Part shown: positions 50,001-63,253 of the stretch, piece after piece
Layout: the number at the start of each line of letters is the position of its first letter
Numbering within the stretch: the first letter of the stretch is position 1
Assembly: GCA_036417435.1 (NCBI GenBank)
Contig: JAZAQT010000221.1
Coordinates: forward strand, 1,178,001-1,242,000
Direction of reading: 5' to 3'
DNA length: 64,000 bases
Source of the DNA: Inia geoffrensis
Lineage: Eukaryota; Chordata; Mammalia; Artiodactyla; Iniidae
The notes under the pieces: model-generated
Told to the model about the DNA's origin: nothing
Databases searched by the model: none
The model's input: the letters and a program-made list of their open reading frames with translations, nothing else
Made by a program: the position numbers and the translations under genes

Positions 50001-53000
50001 CCAGCCTTATCTCTCCCCCAGCTGTGGATGTAGAGGTGGTAAATCCAAGATTCCTCACAAGCCCTGAAGGACTTATTTAAGAATTTCTCTCTATTTCACA
50101 GTCCTTGTGTTTTGTTTTTCAAATTTATTTTTATAAGGGGATTTAGCTTATTGACACTGCTGTATGTATGCTGCTGTACACAAATGATTTTCTTATGGAG
50201 ACCTATAAATGTATGGGTTTTAATTTTCTTCATAGTCAGGTATATTCCTAGGTTTTGAATATGTGGTGTTGAGTCCATTTGGTTGAGCAATGAGTAGGTC
50301 TTGTCTAATATATATTTGGCTTATGGAATGGTATCTGTCCTAATGTCAACCTCTGGTTTTATGCAGCCTCCCCACTCTCCTTTCCCCTTAAGCAAGCATA
50401 AGTTTCTTTTGTAAATATAAGACTCTGTTGTGTTTTGTAATGCAGTTCACACGTAGCCGTGTTTACATTCCCGTTATTAGTGATATCTTATGATGTTTCT
50501 TTTTCTGTGTGACTTATTTCACTTAGAATCATCATAACTAAATCCTCTCATTATGCTGCTACTGGTGTGTTGCCATTGATTTCATTGTTGAGTGATATTC
50601 CATTGTAGGGATGTACCACAACTTCTATATCCATTTTTCTCTTTCTGGGCTATTAAAGTTGTACCATAGTCAAGGATCCCGTACACAGAGCAGCCCCAAA
50701 CTTTGGTGTGGCTGTGTCTTTTTCATTTAAATTTTCCGAATCTATAGCACCATAAGTGGAAGTGCCCTAGGCTCTCTAGCTTGTTTTTTCTTTTTTCCAG
50801 GAAACACCATGCACTTCTCCAGAGTGGCTGTTGGCAGTTTACATCCCGCCCATCAGCATAACAAGGCTGCCGGTTCTCCATGGCCTGTCCTGCCTCTCTG
50901 GATTTTACACTTTTTTCGGACGGCCCTTTGGATCGGTGGGAAGTGAGACTTCCTTGTAGTGCGGATTTCCTTTGCAGGCTTGCTTGGTTGGCCAAAAAGG
51001 GCGTATGCGTTTTTTCCTGAATATATTCAGGAAAAAACGCATACGCCCTTTTTGGCCAAGTGCATCACTGTCGAACTGCTGCCTCTTTTCCTACTCTTTC
51101 AGAGCAATTCTTATCTACCCCCTGATATCTGTTTTCTGCAATTCTGCGTCGCGTTCAAGTCCTCTTCACAGCCTTCCTTCAATAAATTTTTGGATGATAG
51201 GGGTCATTTGGAACTCTGCAGGATTGTGAGTTACAGTGCCAAAAATCTCCTTTTCTCAACTCGCTTTCTTGTGAGCTGACCGCAAACCCGAAGATTTGCT
51301 TCAGGCCCTAATCTCGTTCCGGCATGGCACGCTGAGCCTTTGGTGAATTCTTCTTCCTGTAGGGAAATCAGAGTTCAATGTGCCCGTCCAAACACATCGA
51401 GTTAGCCGCTCATTCGTTCTCCTTATTCCTGTTCATCTTCCACAAAAATTGCAAAGTGTGCCAAACAAGAGGTCAAAGGCACTGACTCTCCAAGTGGGGA
51501 GAATGTTAATATCGCATCTGGAACGGCGACCTCTAGTACCAGGGGGCGAAAATGGCGATGAGTTTATAATTTTGCCTGGTCACTTCGTGGACCATATTCT
51601 GGGTTTTCCATGCATATTTTAGCTGAAGGATAAATCCCTTAAACGTGGAGATTTGGGACCCGTGGAATGGGAACCATGCACCATTACCTCAAAGGGTCTG
51701 CATTCCCTCACCAATAGTATCAGCCCCAAGTGTCCAGCCTTATCTCTCCCCCAGCTGTGGATGTAGAGGTGGTAAATCCAAGATTCCTCACAAGCCCTGA
51801 AGGACTTATTTAAGAATTTCTCTCTATTTCACAGTCCTTGTGTTTTGTTTTTCAAATTTATTTTTATAAGGGGATTTAGCTTATTGACACTGCTGTGTGT
51901 ATGCTGCTGTACACAAATGATTTTCTTATGGAGACCTATAAATGTATGGGTTTTAATTTTCTTCATAGTCAGGTATATTCCTAGGTTTTGAATATGGGGT
52001 GTTGAGTCCATTTGGTTGAGCAATGAGTAGGTCTTGTCTAATATATATTTGGCTTATGGAATGGTATCTGTCCTAATGTCAACCTCTGGTTTTATGCAGC
52101 CTCCCCACTCTCCTTTCCCCTTAAGCAAGCATAAGTTTCTTTTGTAAATGTAAGACTCTGTTGTGTTTTGTAATGCAGTTCACACGTAGCCGTGTTTACA
52201 TTCCCGTTATTAGTGATATCTTATGATGTTTCTTTTTCTGTGTGACTTATTTCACTTAGAATCATCATAACTAAATCCTCTCATTATGCTGCTACTGGTG
52301 TGTTGCCATTGATTTCATTGTTGAGTGATATTCCATTGTAGGGATGTACCACAACTTCTATATCCATTTTTCTCTTTCTGGGCTATTAAAGTTGTACCAT
52401 AGTCAAGGATCCCGTACACATAGAAGCCCCAAACTTTGGTGTGGCTGTGTCTTTTTCATTTAAATTTTCCGAATCTATAGCACCATAAGTGGAAGTGCCC
52501 TAGGCTCTCTAGCTTGTTTTTTCTTTTTTCCAGGAAACACCATGCACTTCTCCAGAGTGGCTGTTGGCAGTTTACATCCCGCCCATCAGCATAACAAGGC
52601 TGCCGGTTCTCCATGGCCTGTCCTGCCTCTCTGGATTTTACACTTTTTTCGGACGGCCCTTTGGATCGGTGGGAAGTGAGACTTCCTTGTAGTGCGGATT
52701 TCCTTTGCAGGCTTGCTTGGTTGGCCAAAAAGGGCGTATGCGTTTTTTCCTGAATATATTCAGGAAAAAACGCATACGCCCTTTTTGGCCAAGTGCATCA
52801 CTGTCGAACTGCTGCCTCTTTTCCTACTCTTTCAGAGCAATTCTTATCTACCCCCTGATATCTGTTTTCTGCAATTCTGCGTCGCGTTCAAGTCCTCTTC
52901 ACAGCCTTCCTTCAATAAATTTTTGGATGATAGGGGTCATTTGGAACTCTGCAGGATTGTGAGTTACAGTGCCAAAAATCTCCTTTTCTCAACTCGCTTT

Positions 53001-56000
53001 CTTGTGAGCTGACCGCAAACCCGAAGATTTGCTTCAGGCCCTAATCTCGTTCCGGCATGGCACGCTGAGCCTTTGGTGAATTCTTCTTCCTGTAGGGAAA
53101 TCAGAGTTCAATGTGCCCGTCCAAACACATCGAGTTAGCCGCTCATTCGTTCTCCTTATTCCTGTTCATCTTCCACAAAAATTGCAAAGTGTGCCAAACA
53201 AGAGGTCAAAGGCACTGACTCTCCAAGTGGGGAGAATGTTAATATCGCATCTGGAACGGCGACCTCTAGTACCAGGGGGCAAAAATGGCGATGAGTTTAT
53301 AATTTTGCCTGGTCACTTCGTGGACCATATTCTGGGTTTTCCATGCATATTTTAGCTGAAGGATAAATCCCTTAAACGTGGAGATTTGGGACCCGTGGAA
53401 TGGGAACCATGCACCATTACCTCAAAGGGTCTGCATTCCCTCACCAATAGTATCAGCCCCAAGTGTCCAGCCTTATCTCTCCCCCAGCTGTGGATGTAGA
53501 GGTGGTAAATCCAAGATTCCTCACAAGCCCTGAAGGACTTATTTAAGAATTTCTCTCTATTTCACAGTCCTTGTGTTTTGTTTTTCAAATTTATTTTTAT
53601 AAGGGGATTTAGCTTATTGACACTGCTGTGTGTATGCTGCTGTACACAAATGATTTTCTTATGGAGACCTATAAATGTATGGGTTTTAATTTTCTTCATA
53701 GTCAGGTATATTCCTAGGTTTTGAATATGGGGTGTTGAGTCCATTTGGTTGAGCAATGAGTAGGTCTTGTCTAATATATATTTGGCTTATGGAATGGTAT
53801 CTGTCCTAATGTCAACCTCTGGTTTTATGCAGCCTCCCCACTCTCCTTTCCCCTTAAGCAAGCATAAGTTTCTTTTGTAAATGTAAGACTCTGTTGTGTT
53901 TTGTAATGCAGTTCACACGTAGCCGTGTTTACATTCCCGTTATTAGTGATATCTTATGATGTTTCTTTTTCTGTGTGACTTATTTCACTTAGAATCATCA
54001 TAACTAAATCCTCTCATTATGCTGCTACTGGTGTGTTGCCATTGATTTCATTGTTGAGTGATATTCCATTGTAGGGATGTACCACAACTTCTATATCCAT
54101 TTTTCTCTTTCTGGGCTATTAAAGTTGTACCATAGTCAAGGATCCCGTACACATAGCAGCCCCAAACTTTGGTGGGGCTGTGTCTTTTTCATTTAAATTT
54201 TCCGAATCTATAGCACCATAAGTGGAAGTGCCCTAGGCTCTCTAGCTTGGTTTTTTCTTTGTTCCAGGAAGCACCATGCACTTCTCCAGAGTGGCTGTTG
54301 GCAGTTTATATCCCGCCCATCAGCATAACAAGACTGCCGGTTTTCAATGGCCTGTCCTGCCTCTCTGGATTTTACACTTTTTTCGGACGGCCCTTTGGAT
54401 CGGTGGGAAGTGAGACTTCCTTGTTGTGCGGATTTCCGTTGCAGGCTTGCTTGGTTGGCCAAAAAGTGCGTATGCGTTTTTTCCTGAATATATTCAGGAA
54501 AAAACGCATACGCCCTTTTTGGCCAAGTGCATCACCGTCGAATTGCTGCCTCTTTTCCAACTCTTTCAGAGCAATTCTTATCTACCCCCTGATATCTGTT
54601 TTCTGCAATTCTGCGTCGCGTTCAAGTCCTCTTCACAGCCTTCCTTCAATAAATTTTTGGATGATAGGGGTCATTTGGAACTCTGCAGGATTGTGAGTTA
54701 CAGTGCCAAAAATCTCCTTTTCTCAACTCGCTTTCTTGTGAGCTGACCGCAAACCCGAAGATTTGCTTCAGGCCCTAATCTCGTTCCGGCATGGCACGCT
54801 GAGCCTTTGGTGAATTCTTCTTCCTGTAGGGAAATCAGAGTTCAATGTGCCCGTCCAAACACATCGAGTTAGCCGCTCATTCGTTCTCCTTATTCCTGTT
54901 CATCTTCCACAAAAATTGCAAACTGTGCCAAACAAGAGGTCAAAGGCACTGACTCTCCAAGTGGGGAGAATGTTAATATCGCATCTGGAACGGCGACCTC
55001 TAGTACCAGGGGGCTAAAATGGCGATGAGTTTATAATTTTGCCTGGTCACTTCGTGGACCATATTCTGGTTTTTCCATGCATATTTTAGCTGAAGGATAA
55101 ATCCCTTAAACGTGGAGATTTGGGACCCGTGGAATGGGAACCATGCACCATTACCTCAAAGGGTCTGCATTCCCTCACCAATAGTATCAGCCCCAAGTGT
55201 CCAGCCTTATCTCTCCCCCAGCTGTGGATGTAGAGGTGGTAAATCCAAGATTCCTCACAAGCCCTGAAGGACTTATTTAAGAATTTCTCTCTATTTCACA
55301 GTCCTTGTGTTTTGTTTTTCAAATTTATTTTTATAAGGGGATTTAGCTTATTGACACTGCTGTATGTATGCTGCTGTACACAAATGATTTTCTTATGGAG
55401 ACCTATAAATGTATGGGTTTTAATTTTCTTCATAGTCAGGTATATTCCTAGGTTTTGAATATGTGGTGTTGAGTCCATTTGGTTGAGCAATGAGTAGGTC
55501 TTGTCTAATATATATTTGGCTTATGGAATGGTATCTGTCCTAATGTCAACCTCTGGTTTTATGCAGCCTCCCCACTCTCCTTTCCCCTTAAGCAAGCATA
55601 AGTTTCTTTTGTAAATATAAGACTCTGTTGTGTTTTGTAATGCAGTTCACACGTAGCCGTGTTTACATTCCCGTTATTAGTGATATCTTATGATGTTTCT
55701 TTTTCTGTGTGACTTATTTCACTTAGAATCATCATAACTAAATCCTCTCATTATGCTGCTACTGGTGTGTTGCCATTGATTTCATTGTTGAGTGATATTC
55801 CATTGTAGGGATGTACCACAACTTCTATATCCATTTTTCTCTTTCTGGGCTATTAAAGTTGTACCATAGTCAAGGATCCCGTACACAGAGCAGCCCCAAA
55901 CTTTGTTGTGGCTGTGTCTTTTTCATTTAAATTTTCCGAATCTATAGCACCATAAGTGGAAGTGCCCTAGGCTCTCTAGCTTGGTTTTTTCTTTGTTCCA

Positions 56001-59000
56001 GGAAACACCATGCACTTCTCCAGAGTGGCTGTTGGCAGTTTACATCCAGTCCATCAGCATAACAAGGCTGCCGGTTCTCCATGGCCTGTCCTGCCTCTCT
56101 GGATTTTACACTTTTTTTGGACGGCCCTTTGGATCGGTGGGAAGTGAGACTTCCTTGTAGTGCGGATTTCCATTGCAGGCTTGCTTGGTTGGCCAAAAAG
56201 GGCGTATGCGTTTTTTCCTGAATATATTCAGGAAAAAACGCATACGCCCTTTTTGGCCAAGTGCATCACTGTCGAACTGCTGCCTCTTTTCCTTCTCTTT
56301 CAGAGCAATTCTTATCTACCCCCTGATATCTGTTTTCTGCAATTCTGCGTCGCGTTCAAGTCCTCTTCACAGCCTTCCTTCAATAAATTTTTGGATGATA
56401 GGGGTCCTTTGGAACTGCAGGATTGTGAGTTACAGTGCCAAAAATCTCCTTTTCTCAACTCGCTTTCTTGTGAGCTGACCGCAAACCCGAAGAAATGCTT
56501 CAGGCCCTAAACTTGTTCCGGCATGGCACGCTGAGCCTTTGATGAATTCTTCTTCCTGTAGGGAAACCAGAGTTCAATGTGCCCGTCCAAACACATCAAG
56601 TTAGCTGCTCATTCGTTCTCCTTATTCCTGTTCATCTTCCACAGAAATTGCAAACTCTGCCAAACAAGAGGTCAAAGGCACTGACTCTCCAAGTGGGGAG
56701 AATGTTAATATTGCATCTTGAACGGCGAACTCGAGTACCAGGGGGCTAAAATGGCGATGAGTTTTAGAAATTGTGCCTGATCACTTCGTGGACCATATTC
56801 TGGGTTTTCCATGCATATTTTAGCTGAAGCATAAATCCCTTACACGTGGAGATTTGGGACCCGTGCAATTGGAACCATGCACCATTACCTCAAAGGGTCT
56901 GCATTCCCTCACCAATAGTATCAGCCCCAAGTGTTCAGCCTTATCTCTCCCCCAGCTGTGGATGTAGAGGTGGTAAATCCAAGATTCCTCACAAGCCCTG
57001 AAGGACTTATTTAAGAATTTCTCTCTATTTGACAGTCCTTGTGTTTTCTTTTTCAAATTTATTTTTATAAGGGGATTTAGCTTATTTACACTGCTGTGTG
57101 TATGCTGCTGTACACAAATGATTTTCTTATGGAGACCTATAAATGTATGGGTTTTAATTTTCTTCATACTCAGGTATATTCCGGGGTTTTGAATACGGGG
57201 TGTAGAGTCCATTTGGTTGAGCAAGGAGTAGGTCTTGTCTAATATGTATTTGGCTTATGGAATGGTATCTGTCCTAATGTCAACCTCTGGTTTTATGCAG
57301 CCTCCCCACTCTCCTTTCCCCTTAAGCAAGCATAAGTTTCTTTTGTAAATGTGAGACTCTGTTGTGTTTTATAATGCAGTTCACACGTAGCCGTGTTTAC
57401 ATTCCCGGTATTAGTGATATCTTATGATGTTTCTTTTTCTGTGTGACTTATTTCACTTAGAATCATCATAACTAAATCCACTCATTATGCTGCTACTGGT
57501 CTGTTGCCATTGATTTCATTGTTGAGTGATATTCCATTGGAGGGATGTACCACAACTTCTATATCCATTTTTCTCTTTCTGGGCTATTAAAGTTGTACCA
57601 TAGTCAAGGATCCCGTACACAGAGCAGCCCCAAACTTTGTTGTGGCTGTGTCTTTTTCATTTAAATTTTCCGAATCTATAGCACCATAAGTGGAAGTGCC
57701 CTAGGCTCTCTAGCTTGGTTTTTTCTTTGTTCCAGGAAACACCATGCACTTCTCCAGAGTGGCTGTTGGCAGCTTACATCCAGTCCATCAGCATAACAAG
57801 GCTGCCGGTTCTCCATGGCCTGTCCTGCCTCTCTGGATTTTACACTTTTTTCGGACGGCCCTTTGGATCGGTGGGAAGTGAGACTTCCTCGTAGTGCGGA
57901 TTTCCATTGCAGGGTTGCTTGGTTGGCCAAAAAGGGCGTATGCGTTTTTTCCTGAATATATTCAGGAAAAAACGCATACGCCCTTTTTGGCCAAGTGCAT
58001 CACTGTCGAACTGCTGCCTCTTTTCCTACGCTTTCAGAGCAATTCTTATGTACCCCCTGATATCTGTTTTCTGCAATTCTGCGTCGCGTTCAAGTCCTCT
58101 TCTCAGCCTCCCTTCAATAAATTTTTGGATGATAGGGGTCATTTGGAACTCTGCAGGATTGTGAATTACAGTGCCAAAAATCTCCTGTTCTCAAGTCGCT
58201 TTCTTGTGAGCTGACCGCAAACCCGAAGAATTGCTTCAGGCCCTAATCTCGTTCCGGCATGGCACACTGAGCCATTGGTGAATTCTTCTTCCTGTAGGGA
58301 AATCAGAGTTCAATGTGCCCGTCCAAACACATCGAGTTAGCCCCTCATTCGTTCTACTTATTCCTGTTCATCTTCCACAGAAATTGCAAACTGTGCCAAA
58401 CAAGAGGTCAAAGGCACTGACTCTCCAAGTGGGGAGAATGTTAATATCGCATCTGGAACGGCGAACTCTAGTACCAGGGGACGAAAATGGCGATGAGTTT
58501 TAAAATTTTGCCTGGTCACTTCGTGGACCATATTCTGTGTTTTCCATGCATATTTTAGCTGAAGGATAAATCCCTTAAACGTGGAGATTTGGGACCCGTG
58601 CAATGGGAACCATGCATCATTACCTCAAAGGGTCGGCATTCCCTCAGCAATAGTATCAGCCCCGAGTGTCCAGCCTTATCTCTCCCACAGGTGTGGATGT
58701 AGAGGTGGTAAATCCAAGATTCCTCACAAGCCCTGAAGGACTTATTTAAGAATTTCTCTCTATTTGACATTCCTTGTGTTTTCTTTTTCAAATTTATTTT
58801 TATAAGGGGATTTAGCTTATTTACACTGCTGTGTGTATGCTGCTGTACACAAATGATTTTCTTATGGAGACGTATAAATATATGGGTTTTAATTTTCTTA
58901 ATACTCAGGTATATTCCTGGGTTTTGAATACGGGGTGTAGAGTCCATTTGGTTGAGCAAGGAGTAGGTCTTGTCTAATATATATTTGGCTTATGGAATGG

Positions 59001-62000
59001 TATCTGTCCTAATGTCAACCTCTGGTTTTATGCAGCCTCCCCACTCTCCTTTCCCCTTAAGCAAGCATAAGTTTCTTTTGTAAATGTGAGACTCTGTTGT
59101 GTTTTGTAATGCAGTTCACACGTAGCCGTGTTTACAGTCCCGGTATTAGTGATATCTTATGATGTTTCTTTTTCTGTGTGACTTATTTCACTTAGAATCA
59201 TCATAACTAAATCCTCTCATTATGCTGCTACTGGTGTGTTGCCATTGATTTCATTGTTGAGTGATATTCCATTGTAGGGATGTACCACAACTTCTATATC
59301 CATTTTTCTCTTTCTGGGCTATTAAAGTTGTACCATAGTCAAGGATCCCGTACACAGAGCAGCCCCAAACTTTGGTGTGGCTGTGTCTTTTTCATTTAAA
59401 TTTTCCGAATCTATAGCACCATAAGTGGAAGTGCCCTAGGCTCTCTAGCTTGTTTTTTCTTTGTTCCAGGAAACACCATGCACTTCTCCAGAGTGGCTGT
59501 TGGCAGTTTACATCCCGCCCATCAGCATAACAAGGCTGCCGGTTCTCCATGGCCTGTCCTGCCTCTCTGGATTTTACACTTTTTTCGGACGGCCCTTTGG
59601 ATCGGTGGGAAGTGAGACTTCCTTGTAGTGCGGATTTCCTTTGCAGGCTTGCTTGGTTGGCCAAAAAGGGCGTATGCGTTTTTTCCTGAATATATTCAGG
59701 AAAAAACGCATACGCCCTTTTTGGCCAAGTGCATCACTGTCGAACTGCTGCCTCTTTTCCTACTCTTTCAGAGCAATTCTTATCTACCCCCTGATATCTG
59801 TTTTCTGCAATTCTGCGTCGCGTTCAAGTCCTCTTCACAGCCTTCCTTCAATAAATTTTTGGATGATAGGGGTCATTTGGAACTCTGCAGGATTGTGAGT
59901 TACAGTGCCAAAAATCTCCTTTTCTCAACTCCCTTTCTTGTGAGCTGACGGCAAACCCGAAGATTTGCTTCAGGCCCTAATCTCGTTCCGGCATGGCACG
60001 CTGAGCCTTTGGTGAATTCTTCTTCCTGTAGGGAAATCAGAGTTCAATGTGCCCGTCCAAACACATCGAGTTAGCCGCTCATTCGTTCTCCTTATTCCTG
60101 TTCATCTTAAACAAAAATTGCAAACTGTGCCAAACAAGAGGTCAAAGGCACTGACTCTCCAAGTGGGGAGAATGTTAATATCGCATCTGGAACGGTGACC
60201 TCTAGTACCAGGGGGCGAAAATGGCGATGAGTTTATAATTTTGCCTAGTCACTTCGTGGACCATATTCTGGGTTTTCCATGCATATTTTAGCTGAAGGAT
60301 AAATCCCTTAAACGTGGAGATTTGGGACCCGTGGAATGGGAACCATGCACCATTACCTCAAAGGGTCTGCATTCCCTCACCAATAGTATCAGCCCCAAGT
60401 GTCCAGCCTTATCTCTCCCCCAGCTGTGGATGTAGAGGTGGTAAATCCAAGATTCCTCACAAGCCCTGAAGGACTTATTTAAGAATTTCTCTCTATTTAA
60501 CATTCCTTGTGTTTTGTTTTTCAAATTTATTTTTATAAGGGGATTTAGGTTATTGACACTGCTGTATGTATGCTGCTGTACACAAATGATTTTCTTATGG
60601 AGACTTATAAATGTATGGGTTTTAATTTTCTTCATAGTCAGGTATATTCCTAGGTTTTGAATATGGGGTGTTGAGTCCATTTGGTTGAGCAATGAGTAGG
60701 TCTTGTCTAATATATATTTGGATTATGGAATGGTATCTGTCCTAATGTCAACCTCTGGTTTTATGCAGCCTCCCCACTCTCCTTTCCCCTTAAGCAAGCA
60801 TAAGTTTCTTTTGTAAATATAAGACTCTGTTGTGTTTTGTAATGCAGTTCACACGTAGCCGTGTTTACATTCCCGTTATTAGTGATATCTTATGATGTTT
60901 CTTTTTCTGTGTGACTTATTTCACTTAGAATCATCATAACTAAATCCTCTCATTATGCTGCTACTGGTGTGTTGCCATTGATTTCATTGTTGAGTGATAT
61001 TCCATTGTAGGGATGTACCACAACTTCTATATCCATTTTTCTCTTTCTGGGCTATTAAAGTTGTACCATAGTCAAGGATCCCGTACACAGAGCAGCCCCA
61101 AACTTTGTTGTGGCTGTGTCTTTTTCATTTAAATTTTCCGAAACTATAGCACCATAAGTGGAAGTGCCCTAGGCTCTCTAGCTTTGTTTTTTCTTTGTTC
61201 CAGGAAACACCATGCACTTCTCCAGAGTGGCTGTTGGCAGTTTACATCCAGTCCATCAGCATAACAAGGCTGCCGGTTCTCCATGGCCTGTCCTGCCTCT
61301 CTGGATTTTACACTTTTTTCGGACGGCCCTTTGGATCGGTGGGAAGTGAGACTTCCTTGTAGTGCGGATTTCCATTGCAGGCTTGCTTGGTTGGCCAAAA
61401 AGGGCGTATGCGTTTTTTCCTGAATATATTCAGGAAAAAACGCATACGCCCTTTTTGGCCAAGTGCATCACTGTCGAACTGCTGCCTCTTTTCCTTCTCT
61501 TTCAGAGCAATTCTTATCTACCCCCTGATATCTGTTTTCTGCAATTCTGCGTCGCGTTCAAGTCCTCTTCACAGCCTTCCTTCAATAAATTTTTGGATGA
61601 TAGGGGTCATTTGGAACTCTGCAGGACTGTGAGTTACAGTGCCAAAAATCTCCTTTTCTCAACTCGCTTTCTTGTGAGCTGACCGAAAACAAGAAGAATT
61701 GCTTCAGGCCCTAAACTTGTTCCGGCATGGCACGCTGAGCCTTTGGTGAATTCTTCTTCCTGTAGGGAAATTAGAGTTCAATGTGCCTGTCCAAACACAT
61801 CGAGTTAGCCGCTCATTCGTTCTCCTTATTCCTGTTCATCTTCCACGGAAATTGCAAACTGTGCCAAACAGGAGGTCAAAGGCACTGACTCCCCAAGTGC
61901 GGAGAATGTTAATATTGCATCTGGAACGGCGAACTCGAGTACCAGGGGGCTACAGTGGCGATGAGTTTTAGAAATTTTGCCTGATCACTTCGTGGACCAT

Positions 62001-63253
62001 ATTCTGGGATTTCCATGCGTATTTTAGCTGAAGGATAAATCCCTTAAACGTGGAGATTTGGGACCCGTGCAATGGGAACCATGCACCATTACCTCAAAGG
62101 GTCTGCATTCCCTCACCAATAGTATCAGCCCCAAGTGTCCAGCCTTATCTCTCCCCCAGCTGTGGATGTAGAGGTGGTAAATCCAAGATTCCTCACTAGC
62201 CCTGAAGGATTTATTTAAGAATTTCTCTCTATTTGACAGTCCTTGTGTTTTCTTTTTCAAATTTATTTTTATAAGGGGATTTAGCTTATTGACACTGCTG
62301 TGTGTATGCTGCTGTACACAAATGATTTTCTTATGGAGACGTATAAATGTATGGGTTTTAATTTTCTTCATAGTCAGGTATATTCCTAGGTTTTGAATAC
62401 GGGGTGTTGAGTCCATTTGGTTGAGCAAGGAGTAGGTCTTGTCTAATATATATTTGGCTTATGGAATGGTATCTGTCCTAATGTCAACCTCTGGTTTTAT
62501 GCAGCCTCCCCACTCTCCTTTCCCCTTAAGCAAGCATAAGTTTCTTTTGTAAATGTGAGACTCTGTTGTGTTTTGTAATGCAGTTCACACGTAGCCGTGT
62601 TTACAGTCCCGGTATTAGTGATATCTTATGATGTTTCTTTTTCTGTGTGACTTATTTCACTTAGAATCATCATAACTAAATCCTCTCATTATGCTGCTAC
62701 AGGTCTGTTGCCATTGATTTCATTGTTGAGTGATATTCCATTGTAGGGATGTACCACAACTTCTATATCCATTTTTCTCTTTCTGGGCTATTAAATTTGT
62801 ACCATAGTCAAGGATCACGTACACAGAGCAACCCCAAACTTTGGTGTGGTTGTGTCTTTTTCATTTAAATTTTCCGAATCTATAGCACCATAAGTGGAAG
62901 TGCCCAAGGCTCACTAGCTTGTTTTTCTCTTTGTTCCAGGAAACACCATCCACTTCTCCAGAGTGGCTGTTGGCAGTTTACATCCCGCCCATCAGCATAA
63001 CAAGGCTGCCGGTTCTCCATGGCCTGTCCTGCCTCTCTGGATTTTACACTTTTTTCGGACGGCCCTTTGGATCGGTGGGAAGTGAGACTTCCTTGTAGTG
63101 CGGATTTCCATTGCAGGCTTGCTTGGTTGGCCAAAAAGTGCGTATGCGTTTTTTCCTGAATATATTCAGGAAAAAACGCATACGCCCTTTTTGGCCAAGT
63201 GCATCACTGTCGAACTGCTGCCTCTTTTCCTTCTCTTTCAGAGCAATTCTTAT
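44051..63253. repeat. Near-identical copy of 1-19,203
   Basis: Position x here equals position x minus 44,050 in the left array. Seven substitutions were noted in 19.2 kb, about 99.96% identity. The correspondence starts at or before 44,051; the left partner reaches the window edge, so the true beginning cannot be seen. It ends at 63,253, where the sequence switches to the next-but-one left monomer. It could be a recent segmental duplication, one period of a 44-kb higher-order repeat, or a false duplication in assembly. Confidence 0.93.
63235..63253. other. Breakpoint of a one-monomer deletion
   Basis: Left of this 19-base interval (ctttcagagcaattcttat) the copy carries the markers of the monomer at 19,077 (ttccttctctttc). 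Right of it the copy carries those of the monomer at 20,811 (tatctaaccc). The interval is identical in both parents, so the exchange lies inside it. This is what equal-register homologous recombination between adjacent monomers, or a collapsed assembly path, would leave. Confidence 0.9.
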
